Shown: positions 48,010 through 58,930 of the stretch, one piece after another | Position numbering within the stretch: the first letter of the stretch is position 1 | How the letters are laid out: each line of letters begins with the position of its first letter | DNA from: Clostridiales bacterium | Lineage (GTDB): Bacteria; Bacillota; Clostridia; Lachnospirales; Lachnospiraceae | NCBI GenBank assembly: GCA_021202925.1 | Contig: JAJQCD010000004.1 | Span: forward strand, 16,445-80,444 | DNA: 64,000 bases | Reading direction: 5' to 3' | Made by a program: the position numbers and the translations under genes | Notes under the pieces: model-generated | Database searches by the model: none | What the model was told of the DNA's origin: nothing | The model's input: only the letters and a program-made list of their open reading frames with translations

Positions 48010-48039
48010 AGAGCCGAAGCAGAGCGGCTCTTATTTTTT
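48010..48039 (+). terminator. Terminator controlled by the glycine riboswitch
   Basis: AGAGCCG (48010-48016) pairs with CGGCTCT (48025-48031), eight-base loop, followed by TATTTTTT. It lies between the aptamer and the first gene. Confidence 0.85.
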
Positions 48040-48074
48040 GCGTTCAAATCAACATTATGTAAAGGAGTGAGAAA

Positions 48075-48776
48075 ATGAGTGTGAGCGAACTACAGAACAG
48101 CGCAGTGATGTGGGTGGCCTGTGGAATACCGGTTGCCCTGGTGCTGGCTCAGGCAATCATCTTTGCGCGGAAGGCGTATCAGGCAGGCCCGAAGCTGGGA
48201 GTGACAGAAAAGCAGATGAAGGATGGAATGCGCAGCAGCGCAATTACCTCTCTGGGTCCTTCGGTCGTCATTCTCAGTGGCATGTTGTCGTTGCTGGTGA
48301 CGATGGGAGGGCCGGTGGCGTGGATGCGACTTTCCATGATCGGTTCCGTCATGTTTGAGTCTCTGGCGGCCGGATTTGGGACCTCGGCTGTCGGGGTTGA
48401 ACTGGGAAGCGCAGAAATGAATGATCTGGCCTATACGATGGGACTCTGGACCATGATTGTATGTTCCATCGGCTGGGTAATTTTTGCAACGCTGACTGCG
48501 GACAAGATGGAAAAGATACAGAAGAAGGTAACTGGCAGTAACCCGGTTATGCTGACGGCACTTTCCAGTGCGGCGATCATCGGCGCTTTTTCGGCTTTCT
48601 GTGCGCAGAACATTGTAAAGGTAAACAAAAATACAATCGCTGTGATTCTGGGCGGTTTCATCATGTTCGTGATGATGAAGATCTGCGAGAAAACGAAGGT
48701 GAAATGGCTGCGTGACTGGGCCCTGACATTTGCGATTCTGGGAAGCATGATTATTACCGCTCTGCTTCCGGTATAG
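48075..48776 (+). CDS. DUF5058 family membrane protein (probable transporter subunit)
   Basis: 233 residues with about five or six membrane helices: an N-terminal VMWVACGIPVALVLAQAII, two central helices around SSAITSLGPSVVILSGMLSLLV (split by length), MGLWTMIVCSIGWVIFATL, and C-terminal KNTIAVILGGFIMFVMM and LTFAILGSMIITALL. It matches the DUF5058 family, whose function is not established. ATG 48075 follows AAAGGAGTGAG. It is the first gene of a three-gene operon behind a glycine riboswitch, with a second membrane protein and an M20D amidohydrolase. This suggests that the two membrane proteins carry a glycine-containing substrate. Confidence 0.82.
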   Translation: MSVSELQNSAVMWVACGIPVALVLAQAIIFARKAYQAGPKLGVTEKQMKDGMRSSAITSLGPSVVILSGMLSLLVTMGGPVAWMRLSMIGSVMFESLAAGFGTSAVGVELGSAEMNDLAYTMGLWTMIVCSIGWVIFATLTADKMEKIQKKVTGSNPVMLTALSSAAIIGAFSAFCAQNIVKVNKNTIAVILGGFIMFVMMKICEKTKVKWLRDWALTFAILGSMIITALLPV

Positions 48777-48802
48777 TGGCATTATGAACAGGAGGAAAAG
48801 AT

Positions 48803-49507
48803 ATGGATCAGGAGAAAAATTATTTTGAAGGCGTGTATATGCCGCAGATGAACCGAATCGGAAAAATTACAGGATTTCTGGGCGTGATTCTGTGTTTTTG
48901 CCCGGCGGTAGCCCTGGCTCTGGTCTATGGCCTGCTGCCGCAGCCGGCTGCGTTGCTGACTGCCTTCATAGCCGGGACGGTTTCCTTTGGCGCGTTGTGG
49001 TTTGTGGAACCGATTTCCTATTATCCGGTTCTGGGAACGGTGGGAACCTATATGGCTTTTTTGTCCGGCAATATTTCCAACATGCGTGTCCCCTGTGCCA
49101 GCGTGGCGCAGGCGGCGGCTGAGGTGGAACCGGGCAGTGAACAGGCTTCCGTGATCGCAACGCTGGGAATGGCAGTGTCCATCGTGATTAATATTTCGGT
49201 TCTGACGATCGGCGTGATTCTGGGCAGCTCGGTTCTTTCCATGCTGCCGGCGACCGTTACGAACGCGTTGAGTTATCTGCTCCCGTCGCTCTTCGGGGCG
49301 TTGCTGGTGCAGTTCGCGATGAAGAAAGTAAAGCTGGGCGTACTTGCGCTTGCATTTGGAATTCTGATTTATCTGGCGATCAATGGCGGACTGTTTGCCT
49401 GGTTGCCGGGGGCAAGTAATTATCTTCCGACACTGGGGTGTATTTTCTTCAGTGTTGCAGTCGCCATGCTGACAGTAGAAAAAGGGAAAGAGGAGGAAAA
49501 GGCATGA
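48803..49507 (+). CDS. Membrane protein, second subunit of the glycine-regulated carrier (inferred)
   Basis: 234 residues with about six or seven hydrophobic helices (for example ITGFLGVILCFCPAVALAL, SVVINISVLTIGVILGSSV-like region and VKLGVLALAFGILIYLAI). A conserved-looking loop YYPVLGTVGTYMAFLSGNISNMRVPC sits between helices (shortened here: YYPVLGTVGTYMAFLSGN). I do not recognise a named family. ATG 48803 follows CAGGAGGAAAAG, 26 bases after the DUF5058 gene. Its stop overlaps the start of the amidohydrolase (ATGA), so the three proteins are produced together. A paired carrier with DUF5058 is the simplest reading. Confidence 0.75.
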   Translation: MDQEKNYFEGVYMPQMNRIGKITGFLGVILCFCPAVALALVYGLLPQPAALLTAFIAGTVSFGALWFVEPISYYPVLGTVGTYMAFLSGNISNMRVPCASVAQAAAEVEPGSEQASVIATLGMAVSIVINISVLTIGVILGSSVLSMLPATVTNALSYLLPSLFGALLVQFAMKKVKLGVLALAFGILIYLAINGGLFAWLPGASNYLPTLGCIFFSVAVAMLTVEKGKEEEKA

Positions 49508-50676
49508 ATCATCCGTTATTACAGGAAGCATTGGATATGAATGAGGAACTGGTGGCAAACCGCCGGGCATTGCATCAGATTCCGGAGCTGGGGACATCCC
49601 TCCCGGCCACCGTGGCGTTTGTCACAGGAAAACTGAAAGAGATGGGAATCGAATATCAGGTATATGAGGACTGTTCCTGCGTTGTGGCAACCATCGGTCA
49701 GGGCGGTAAGTGTTTTATGCTGCGCAGCGATATGGACGCATTGCCGGTGGAAGAAGAAACCGGCCTTCCGTTCGCTTCTCAGAATGGCTGTATGCACGCC
49801 TGTGGGCATGATCTGCATGCGACGATCCTGCTGGGGGCGGCCAGGCTGTTAAAGGGGCATGAGAGCGAACTTAAGGGGACAGTAAAACTGTTCTTCCAGT
49901 CCGGTGAAGAGATATTTGCCGGTTCGAAGGCTGCGATTGAAGAAGGGCTTCTGGAAAATCCGAAGGTGGATGCGGCGTTTGCCATGCATGTGGGCGGCGC
50001 CCAGAAGTATGGCACCCTGGTTTATGGAACCTATACAATGTCGTCTGTCTATGGTTTCCGTATTCAGCTGACCGGAAAGGGGACGCACGGTTCCATGCCG
50101 GAGCTGGGGGTGGATCCGATCAATACCGGCGTCCATGTTTATCTGGCGCTGCAGGAGCTTCTTGCCAGAGAGGTTTCCGCTCAGGAGGAAGCAACATTGA
50201 CGATCGGGCATTTTGAGGCAGGAAAAGCGAACAATGTCATCCCGAATACGGCGGTTCTGGAGGGAACGCTGCGTACCTTCAAGGCGGAACTGCGGGAGTT
50301 CCTGATCCGGCGTATTCACGAGGTTGTGGAGGGCGTGTGCAAGACTTATCGCACGGAATTTGAGATTGAAGTTCTGAGTGATGTTCCGGCTACTGTCTGT
50401 GATGACGCCTGTACGCAGGAATGCCTGGAAAGCGTTCATGAGGTGGACAGTGAGATGGAGACGCTTCATGCCTTCCATACAATGGGATCGGAGGATTTTG
50501 CTTTTATCAGCGAACGCGTTCCTGCCACCTTCTTTTTTGTGGGAGCGGGTGTAGAGGACGAGTCCCTGTGGTGCGGTCAGCACAATCCTCATATCCTGTT
50601 CCATGAGGGTGTGCTTGCGAGAGGAGCAGCGATTTACGCGAAGACAGCCATGGACTGGTTGAATAAGCACGCCTGA
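49504..50676 (+). CDS. M20D-family amidohydrolase (hippurate/N-acyl-amino-acid hydrolase type)
   Basis: 390 residues from ATG 49504, which overlaps the preceding stop. The metal-binding motif CMHACGHDLHATILLG, FFQSGEEIFAGSKA, the dimerisation domain (GKGTHGSMPELGVDPINTG) and HTMGSEDFAFISERVP are all present, as in subfamily M20D: hippurate hydrolase, indole-acetyl amino acid hydrolase, N-acyl aminoacylases. These two-metal enzymes cut amide bonds of N-acylated amino acids. Behind a glycine riboswitch and two carrier proteins, the likely product is glycine, for example from hippurate or other acyl-glycines; this is inference. No signal peptide, so it is cytoplasmic. A terminator follows. Confidence 0.93.
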   Translation: MNHPLLQEALDMNEELVANRRALHQIPELGTSLPATVAFVTGKLKEMGIEYQVYEDCSCVVATIGQGGKCFMLRSDMDALPVEEETGLPFASQNGCMHACGHDLHATILLGAARLLKGHESELKGTVKLFFQSGEEIFAGSKAAIEEGLLENPKVDAAFAMHVGGAQKYGTLVYGTYTMSSVYGFRIQLTGKGTHGSMPELGVDPINTGVHVYLALQELLAREVSAQEEATLTIGHFEAGKANNVIPNTAVLEGTLRTFKAELREFLIRRIHEVVEGVCKTYRTEFEIEVLSDVPATVCDDACTQECLESVHEVDSEMETLHAFHTMGSEDFAFISERVPATFFFVGAGVEDESLWCGQHNPHILFHEGVLARGAAIYAKTAMDWLNKHA

Positions 50677-50744
50677 TTTCGGTCAGAGTAGGCTGAGTCT
50701 GAATTTCGTATGCTGCGATCCGGGGGGTGCTGCCTGGAAAGATG

Positions 50745-50774
50745 AAAAAAGGAGTCAGAGACGGCTCCTTTTTT
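50745..50774 (+). terminator. Terminator after the glycine-regulated operon
   Basis: AAAAAAGGAG (50745-50754) pairs with CTCCTTTTTT (50765-50774), giving a T-run on both strands. Confidence 0.85.
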
Positions 50775-50822
50775 CTGTGTAATCGGGAATCCTGTTGTTG
50801 TCGAAAAAAATGAAAAACCCTC

Positions 50823-50889
50823 TTGACAAACGAAGATAAGTAAAGTATATTAGTCACAGATGTTAGCACTCCCAATCATCGAGTGCTAA
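50823..50889 (+). promoter_or_regulatory. Heat-shock promoter with CIRCE operator
   Basis: TTGACA (50823-50828), 17 bases, TATATT (50846-50851), followed by a perfect CIRCE element TTAGCACTC-N9-GAGTGCTAA (50863-50889). CIRCE is the HrcA binding site, so the operon is repressed by its own first product. Confidence 0.97.
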
Positions 50890-50913
50890 CAAGGATGGAA
50901 AGGAGGACATCGC

Positions 50914-51951
50914 ATGGAACTGGATGACAGGAAGGTTACGATATTGAAAGCGATTATCAAGACCTATCTCGAGACGGGTGAGCCGGTCGGTTCCAGGACG
51001 ATCTCCAAGTACACGGATCTGAAGCTCAGTTCGGCGACCATTCGCAACGAGATGTCTGATCTGGAAGAGATGGGTTATATCATACAGCCGCATACCTCCG
51101 CAGGTCGCATCCCGTCAGACAAGGGATATCGTTTCTACGTGGATCAGATCATGCAGGAAAAGGAACACGAGGTCACGGAGATCAAAGAGGTGATGATCCA
51201 GCGGGTTGACCGGGTCGAACTGGTCTTAAAGAAGATGGCTCAGATGCTTGCGGCGAATACGAATTACGCGGCGATGATCAGCGGCCCTCAGTATCATCTG
51301 AACAAGCTGAAGTTTATCCAGCTGTCACAGATGGACGAACATAAGCTGCTGGTCGTTGTGGTGGTAGAAGGTAATCTGATCAAGAATGCCGTGGTAGACG
51401 TCCAGGAGGAGATCTCCAGGGAAGATCTTCTGAATCTGAATATTCAGCTGAACAGCGCGCTGAACGGCCTGACGATCGAGGAGATCAATCTCGATGTGAT
51501 CAGCCGCCTGAAAGAACAGGTTGGACGCTTCAGCCTGCTGATCGACCTGGTGCTCAATGAAGTGGCGACCGCGATTCGCATGGATGATGATACGAGGATA
51601 TATACAAGCGGAGCGACGAATATTTTCCGTTATCCGGAGTTGTCAGACGGAGAGAAGGCGAGTCAGCTGATCAATACGCTGGAGCAGAAGGATAAGCTGA
51701 TGGATCTGATCGATGAGATCAATGAGTCGGAGAGCGAGCATGACATTCAGGTCTATATCGGAGATGAGACACCGGTGCAGTCCATGAAGGATTGCAGCGT
51801 CGTGACGGCCAATTATGATTTCGGGGAAGGCATCCGTGGGACGATCGGGATCATTGGTCCGAAGCGGATGGATTATGAGAAGGTGCTGGGCACCCTCAGA
51901 AACCTGATGAAGCAGATTGACGCCACCTTTAAGAACGAGACAGAAGGGTGA
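50914..51951 (+). CDS. hrcA: Heat-inducible transcription repressor
   Basis: 345 residues. HrcA binds CIRCE and represses chaperone operons until GroEL is drawn away by misfolded protein. The N-terminal winged-helix (RKVTILKAIIKTYLETGEPV, SSATIRNEMSDLEEMGYI, then QPHTSAGRIPSDKGYRFYVD), the middle IDD domain and the C-terminal GAF-like part (GTIGIIGPKRMDYEKVLG) are intact. ATG 50914 follows GGAAAGGAGGACATCGC. It is the first gene of the hrcA-grpE-dnaK-dnaJ unit with the CIRCE element 24 bases before its start. Confidence 0.97.
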   Translation: MELDDRKVTILKAIIKTYLETGEPVGSRTISKYTDLKLSSATIRNEMSDLEEMGYIIQPHTSAGRIPSDKGYRFYVDQIMQEKEHEVTEIKEVMIQRVDRVELVLKKMAQMLAANTNYAAMISGPQYHLNKLKFIQLSQMDEHKLLVVVVVEGNLIKNAVVDVQEEISREDLLNLNIQLNSALNGLTIEEINLDVISRLKEQVGRFSLLIDLVLNEVATAIRMDDDTRIYTSGATNIFRYPELSDGEKASQLINTLEQKDKLMDLIDEINESESEHDIQVYIGDETPVQSMKDCSVVTANYDFGEGIRGTIGIIGPKRMDYEKVLGTLRNLMKQIDATFKNETEG

Positions 51952-51957
51952 TAAGAT

Positions 51958-52548
51958 ATGAGCGAAGAGAACAGGGAAGAGAAGAAGACAGGTCCATGCG
52001 ATCAGGAGCCGGAGACGGCGGAGACGACGGAGCAGACTGCGGGAACGGAGGAAGCTTCGGAGGAAAGCGCGGCAGACGCGGAGCCGGAGAAGGAGCCTGT
52101 GGGGAAGAAGGATCCGAAGGATGCCCAGATTGAAGAACTGCAGGATCGCCTGCGACGTCAGATGGCCGAGTTTGATAACTTCCGCAAGCGAACGGAGAAA
52201 GAGAAAGCCTCGATGTATGAGATTGGCGCCAGGGATATCATTGAGAAGATTCTGCCGGTTCTTGACAATTTCGAGCGGGGGCTGGCGGCTGTGCCGGAGG
52301 ACGAGAAGGGGTCATCCTTTGCTGAAGGCATTGAGAAGATTTACAGGCAGTTTGTGAAGACACTGGAGGATGCCGGTGTGGAAGCGATCGAAGCGGTAGG
52401 GCAGACCTTTGACCCGAATCTGCATAACGCCGTGATGCATATCGACGATGAGCAGTACGGGGAGAACGAGGTTTCGCAAGAGCTTCAGAAGGGTTACCGG
52501 TATCGCGGAACCGTCGTGCGGCACAGCATGGTGCAGGTAGCGAACTGA
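51958..52548 (+). CDS. grpE: Nucleotide exchange factor GrpE
   Basis: 196 residues. GrpE releases ADP from DnaK. A disordered acidic N-terminus of about 55 residues precedes a long helix (AQIEELQDRLRRQMAEFDNF) and the typical KRTEKEKA... and LLPVLDNFERGL-type core (KILPVLDNFERGLAAVP), ending in the beta-wing GQTFDPNLHNAVMHIDDE and GYRYRGTVVRHSMV. It starts six bases after hrcA. It is full length and in the canonical position. Confidence 0.96.
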   Translation: MSEENREEKKTGPCDQEPETAETTEQTAGTEEASEESAADAEPEKEPVGKKDPKDAQIEELQDRLRRQMAEFDNFRKRTEKEKASMYEIGARDIIEKILPVLDNFERGLAAVPEDEKGSSFAEGIEKIYRQFVKTLEDAGVEAIEAVGQTFDPNLHNAVMHIDDEQYGENEVSQELQKGYRYRGTVVRHSMVQVAN

Positions 52549-52585
52549 CCGGAAGTGACAGGCAACAGGGTATCATTCAGAATAA

Positions 52586-54502
<1,917 letters not shown>

Positions 54503-54521
54503 AACCGATCTGGCATGGATG

Positions 54522-54552
54522 GTTCAGGACTGCGGTTTTCGTAGTCCTGAAC
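54522..54552 (+). other. Hairpin between dnaK and dnaJ
   Basis: GTTCAGGACT (54522-54531) pairs perfectly with AGTCCTGAAC (54543-54552). There is no T-run after it. It may stabilise the dnaK message or reduce dnaJ expression. Confidence 0.55.
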
Positions 54553-54600
54553 TGTCATGCCGGGGCGGCAGTATTACGATAGAAGGGCTGGGACCAGGTT

Positions 54601-55746
54601 ATGGCAGAGAGCAAGAGAGATTATTATGAAGTCTTAGGCGTTCCGAAGGACGCGGATGATGCTGCGCTGAAGAAGGCATACCGCGTCCTGGCGAAGAAGT
54701 ATCATCCGGATGCAAATCCCGGGGATGCGGAGGCAGAACGCAAATTCAAAGAAGCGTCCGAGGCATACAGCGTCCTGAGTGATCCGGATAAGAGGCGGCA
54801 GTATGACCAGTTCGGTCATGCAGCGTTTGACGGCGGAGCAGGTGGCGGTTTCGGCGGTTTCGATTTTAACAGCGCGGATATGGGTGACATATTCGGCGAT
54901 ATTTTTGGTGATTTCTTTGGCGGCGGCAGGAGCCGGAGCAGCCAGTATAACGGGCCGCAGCGGGGCGCCAATGTGCGTTCTACGGTGCGGGTGACGTTCG
55001 AGGAGGCGGTATTTGGCTGCGAGAAAGAAGTCACAGTCAATTTCAAGGAAGAGTGTGAGACCTGTCATGGTACCGGTGCGAAGCCGGGAACCTCGCCGGA
55101 GACCTGCCCGAAGTGTAAGGGCAAGGGCAAGATCACCTATGTCCAGCAGTCTCTGTTCGGACAGATGCAGAGCGTAGGAACCTGTCCGGACTGCCAGGGT
55201 AAAGGTAAGATAATCCGTGAGAAGTGTTCCGGTTGTTACGGCACCGGCTATGTGACGAAACGCAAGACATTCAAGGTGTCGATTCCCGCGGGAGTGGACA
55301 ACGGCATGAGTGTGCGCTGTGCGGGCGGCGGTGAGCCAGGCGTGAACGGCGGTGAGCGGGGTGATCTGCTGGTCGAGATTGTGGTCTCTCAGCATCCGGT
55401 TTTCAAACGGCAGGATACCAGCATTTACTCGACCGTGCCGATTTCCTTTGCGACAGCGGCGCTTGGCGGCCCGGTCCGGATCCGGACTGTGGACGGCGAT
55501 GTGGAGTATGAGGTGAAGGCGGGTACGCAGACCGACACGAAGGTTCGGCTGAAGGGCAAGGGCGTTCCGTCTCTGCGTGCGCGCAATGTCCGCGGCGATC
55601 ATTATGTGACACTGGTGGTGCAGGTGCCGGAGCGGATGAATGAGGCGCAGAAGGAAGCGTTGCGCAATTTTGATGCGGCCATGAAGGGCGAGACAGCGGA
55701 AAGCGGCGAGAAACACAAAAAACGTGGACGTAGTATCTTCAAGTAA
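54601..55746 (+). CDS. dnaJ: Chaperone DnaJ (Hsp40)
   Basis: 381 residues. Co-chaperone that delivers clients to DnaK and stimulates its ATPase. It has an N-terminal J domain with HPD ([11 protein letters not shown]), a Gly/Phe-rich linker (residues ~75-110), four zinc-binding CxxCxGxG repeats ([32 protein letters not shown]) and two C-terminal beta domains. It is full length. It lies 98 bases after dnaK, with a hairpin in between, and a terminator follows. Confidence 0.98.
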   Translation: MAESKRDYYEVLGVPKDADDAALKKAYRVLAKKYHPDANPGDAEAERKFKEASEAYSVLSDPDKRRQYDQFGHAAFDGGAGGGFGGFDFNSADMGDIFGDIFGDFFGGGRSRSSQYNGPQRGANVRSTVRVTFEEAVFGCEKEVTVNFKEECETCHGTGAKPGTSPETCPKCKGKGKITYVQQSLFGQMQSVGTCPDCQGKGKIIREKCSGCYGTGYVTKRKTFKVSIPAGVDNGMSVRCAGGGEPGVNGGERGDLLVEIVVSQHPVFKRQDTSIYSTVPISFATAALGGPVRIRTVDGDVEYEVKAGTQTDTKVRLKGKGVPSLRARNVRGDHYVTLVVQVPERMNEAQKEALRNFDAAMKGETAESGEKHKKRGRSIFK

Positions 55747-55772
55747 AAATGAATTTTGTGGAAATAAAAGAA

Positions 55773-55814
55773 GGAACCGGTCATATGGCGAAAGCATGGG
55801 CCGGTTCTTTTCTA
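55773..55814 (+). terminator. Terminator after dnaJ
   Basis: GAACCGG (55774-55780) pairs with CCGGTTC (55801-55807), extended by TCAT/ATGG, followed by TTTTCT. Confidence 0.8.
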
Positions 55815-55911
55815 TAAAACGTTTCGACAGGCGAAATCTGTGGTTTTTTGGACAATCTGAGAATATCATCCGTTGTCTCAAATAAAAAACATAACGATAA
55901 ATAATTAACAA

Positions 55912-55940
55912 TTGTGTATATTGACGAATTATGCTATACT
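55912..55940 (+). promoter_or_regulatory. rnf operon promoter
   Basis: TTGTGT (55912-55917), 17 bases, TATACT (55935-55940), preceded by TGC, about 64 bases before rnfC. Confidence 0.55.
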
Positions 55941-56003
55941 GAACAGGATAGCAGAATTGAGGATGTTCTGCTAAAGAAATGTATAGAAAGAGGGTAAAGG
56001 CAA

Positions 56004-57332
56004 ATGGGATTGGCTACATTTAAAGGCGGCGTTCATCCCTACGAAGGGAAAGAATTGTCAGAGAACAAGCCAGTACAAACCCTGTTGCCGAAAGGGGACC
56101 TGGTATTTCCGGTGTCTCAGCATATCGGCGCGCCGGCGGTTCCGCTGGTGAAGAAGGGTGACACAGTTCTGGCTGGCCAGAAGATCGCAGAAGCCGGCGG
56201 CTTTGTCTCTTCGCCTGTCATCTGTTCCGTATCGGGCAAGGTAAAGGCGATCGAGCCGAGACGGGTGGCGAGCGGAGCGATGGTGAATTCCATTATCGTG
56301 GAGAACGATGGGGAATACACGCTGGCGGAAGGCATCGGCGCCGACCGGGATCCATCCACGCTCTCCAAACAGGAGATCCGTGACATTGTCAAGGAGGCCG
56401 GCATTGTCGGACTGGGAGGCGCGGGATTCCCAACACATGTCAAGCTGACGCCGAAGGATGAGAGCAAGATCGATTACATCATCGTCAATGGCGCAGAGTG
56501 CGAACCATATCTGACTTCGGATTACCGGCTGATGCTGGAAGAACCGGAGAAGATCATCGGTGGCCTGAAGGTGATCCTTCAGTTGTTTGACAATGCGAAA
56601 GGCGTAATCGGCATTGAGAACAATAAGCCGGAAGCAATCAAAAAGATGGAAGAGCTGGTGAAGGATGAGCCTCGCATTGAGGTGTGTACGCTGCTGACGA
56701 AGTATCCGCAGGGCGGTGAGCGTTCGCTGATTTATGCGGTGACCGGCAGACGGCTGAATTCCTCGTTGCTTCCCGCGGATGTGGGCGTGATCGTGGACAA
56801 TGTCGATACGGTAGACGCGATTTATATGGCGGTGTGCAAGAGTACGCCTCTGATGCGCCGCGTTGTGACTGTGACCGGTGATGCTGTGGCCGAGCCGCAG
56901 AACTTCCATGTGAAGATCGGCACAAATTTCCAGGAGCTGGTTGAGGCAGCCGGCGGATTCAAGACCGAACCGGAGAAGTGCCTGGCAGGCGGCCCGATGA
57001 TGGGCATGTCGCTGTTCACACTGGATATCCCGGTAACCAAGACGAACTCTGCTCTGACCTGCTTTTCGAAGGACGCGGTGGCGGCCAGCATGGAGACTCC
57101 GTGTATCTGCTGCGGCAAGTGCGTGAGCGTCTGCCCAAGCCATATTGTCCCGGTGATGATGATGGATGCGGCTCTGAAGAACGACTGTGAGAAGTTTGAG
57201 AAGCTCAACGGTATGGAGTGCGTCGAGTGCGGAAGCTGCAGCTTTATCTGCCCGGCGAAACGTCCTCTGACGCAGGCGTTCAAGGAAATGAGAAAAACGG
57301 TTGCGGCAAACCGTAGAAAGAAGAAAGCATAG
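56004..57332 (+). CDS. rnfC: Rnf electron transport complex subunit C
   Basis: 442 residues. RnfC is the peripheral NADH-interacting subunit of the Rnf complex (ferredoxin:NAD oxidoreductase that pumps Na+ or H+). The family opening TFKGGVHPYEGKELS, the glycine-rich VGLGGAGFPTHVKL (nucleotide/FMN site) and two 4Fe-4S cysteine motifs near the C-terminus (CICCGKCVSVCPSH and CVECGSCSFICPAK) are present. ATG 56004 follows AGAGGGTAAAGGC. It is the first gene of the clostridial-order operon rnfCDGEAB. Confidence 0.97.
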   Translation: MGLATFKGGVHPYEGKELSENKPVQTLLPKGDLVFPVSQHIGAPAVPLVKKGDTVLAGQKIAEAGGFVSSPVICSVSGKVKAIEPRRVASGAMVNSIIVENDGEYTLAEGIGADRDPSTLSKQEIRDIVKEAGIVGLGGAGFPTHVKLTPKDESKIDYIIVNGAECEPYLTSDYRLMLEEPEKIIGGLKVILQLFDNAKGVIGIENNKPEAIKKMEELVKDEPRIEVCTLLTKYPQGGERSLIYAVTGRRLNSSLLPADVGVIVDNVDTVDAIYMAVCKSTPLMRRVVTVTGDAVAEPQNFHVKIGTNFQELVEAAGGFKTEPEKCLAGGPMMGMSLFTLDIPVTKTNSALTCFSKDAVAASMETPCICCGKCVSVCPSHIVPVMMMDAALKNDCEKFEKLNGMECVECGSCSFICPAKRPLTQAFKEMRKTVAANRRKKKA

Positions 57333-57345
57333 GAGGGGAGAAAAC

Positions 57346-58305
57346 ATGGAAAATCTGTTCAAGGTATCATCGTCCCCGCATGTGCGCAGCAACGATTCCA
57401 CCCAGGAAATCATGATGGATGTGGCGATCGCCATGCTGCCTGCTACGGTGTTTGGCGTATATCAGTTCGGCGTGCGTGCGCTGCTGGTGCTGATTGTCAC
57501 GGTTGCGGCATGTGTCCTGAGCGAATATGTATATGAGAAGGCGATGAAGAAGCCCATCACCATCTGCGATTTTTCCGCGGTCGTGACCGGCATGATTCTG
57601 GGCCTGAATATGCCCGCGAGCATTCCGCTGTGGATGCCGATTCTGGGCGGTATCTTTGCGATTATTATTGTGAAGCAGCTGTATGGCGGACTGGGCCAGA
57701 ACTTCATGAACCCGGCGCTGGCGGCACGTTGCTTCCTGCTGATTTCGTTCGCCGGCCCAATGTCCGCGTTTACGCTGGATGGCTGGAGCGGCGCGACGCC
57801 TCTGGCGGCCATGAGAAACGGTGCGACCATGGATCTGGCGGCGCTGTTTGTCGGTAAGATTCCCGGCACCATCGGTGAGGTTTCTGTGATCGCTTTGCTG
57901 ATTGGCGCGGCTTACATGGTTTACAAGAAGGTCATCACCCTCCGGATTCCGGTTACATACATTGTGACGGTAGCGGTATTTGTATTCCTGTTCGGCGGGA
58001 TGGATCCTTACTATACGGCCTGCCAGGTGTGCTCCGGCGGTCTGATCTTCGGCGCCTTCTTCATGGCGACCGATTATGTGACCAGCCCGATCACCCCTGC
58101 CGGACAGATCGTATTCGGTATCCTGATGGGACTGATCACCGGCGTGTTCCGTCTGTGGGGAGCTTCCGCAGAGGGCGTATCTTATGCGATTATCCTGAGC
58201 AACCTGTTTGTCCCGTTGATTGAGCGTGTGACGCTTCCGGCCGCATTCGGCAGAGAAGGCGAGTCGGGCATCAGCAAGCTCCTTGGCGGAAAGGGGGCGA
58301 AATAA
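57346..58305 (+). CDS. rnfD: Rnf electron transport complex subunit D
   Basis: 319 residues from ATG 57346 (GGAGGGGAGAAAAC upstream). Integral membrane subunit with about eight to ten helices. The sequence WSGATPLAAM contains the S-G-A-T motif where FMN is bound covalently through Thr in Rnf/Nqr proteins. The opening VSSSPHVRSNDST is typical of RnfD. It starts 13 bases after rnfC and ends two bases before rnfG. Confidence 0.96.
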   Translation: MENLFKVSSSPHVRSNDSTQEIMMDVAIAMLPATVFGVYQFGVRALLVLIVTVAACVLSEYVYEKAMKKPITICDFSAVVTGMILGLNMPASIPLWMPILGGIFAIIIVKQLYGGLGQNFMNPALAARCFLLISFAGPMSAFTLDGWSGATPLAAMRNGATMDLAALFVGKIPGTIGEVSVIALLIGAAYMVYKKVITLRIPVTYIVTVAVFVFLFGGMDPYYTACQVCSGGLIFGAFFMATDYVTSPITPAGQIVFGILMGLITGVFRLWGASAEGVSYAIILSNLFVPLIERVTLPAAFGREGESGISKLLGGKGAK

Positions 58306-58307
58306 TC

Positions 58308-58919
58308 ATGAATAAAGGAATTTTAAGGGATGCAGGGATTCTGTTTGTGATTACACTGGTAGCCGGTTTTCTGCTTGGCGCCGTCCATGAAGTGACAGCG
58401 GCTCCGATCGCAGCGGCGCGTATGGCGGCGGCGATTGCGACGTACCAGGAAGTATTTCCGGAGGCGGCGAATTTTGCGCAGTCGGATGAGCTGACAGCGC
58501 AGATCGCGGCCAGCGCAGATGAGATTTCCGCCCAGGGCTTCGGCAATGTCTCTGTGGATGACATCATGATCGCGGAGGATGCTTCCGGTAATGCGATCGG
58601 TTATCTCGTGAGCGCAACATCCAATGACGGTTATGGCGGTGCGGTTCAGGTTTCTGTAGGTATTTCTGCAGATGAGACACTGACCGGTATCGGTTTCCTG
58701 ACCCTGAATGAGACAGCCGGTCTCGGTATGAACGCCGATCAGCCGACCTACAAGAATCAGTGGATTGGCAAGCCTTTGGGTGTCTATTCGGTGACCAAGA
58801 CCACACCGGCCTCCGACCTGGAGATCGCGGCGATCAGCGGTGCCACCTTCACATCCAACGCATCAACGAATGCAGTCAATGCGGCAGTATACTTTGTCCA
58901 GAACTGCATGAATCAGTAG
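58308..58919 (+). CDS. rnfG: Rnf electron transport complex subunit G
   Basis: 203 residues. One N-terminal membrane helix (AGILFVITLVAGFLLGAVH) is followed by an extracytoplasmic FMN-binding domain. The covalent flavin motif SGATFTS is near the C-terminus, and GYGGAVQVSVGISADETLTG plus NETAGLGMNADQPTYKNQW (family core) precede it. All expected features are present. Confidence 0.95.
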   Translation: MNKGILRDAGILFVITLVAGFLLGAVHEVTAAPIAAARMAAAIATYQEVFPEAANFAQSDELTAQIAASADEISAQGFGNVSVDDIMIAEDASGNAIGYLVSATSNDGYGGAVQVSVGISADETLTGIGFLTLNETAGLGMNADQPTYKNQWIGKPLGVYSVTKTTPASDLEIAAISGATFTSNASTNAVNAAVYFVQNCMNQ

Positions 58920-58930
58920 GAGGTGGGACG

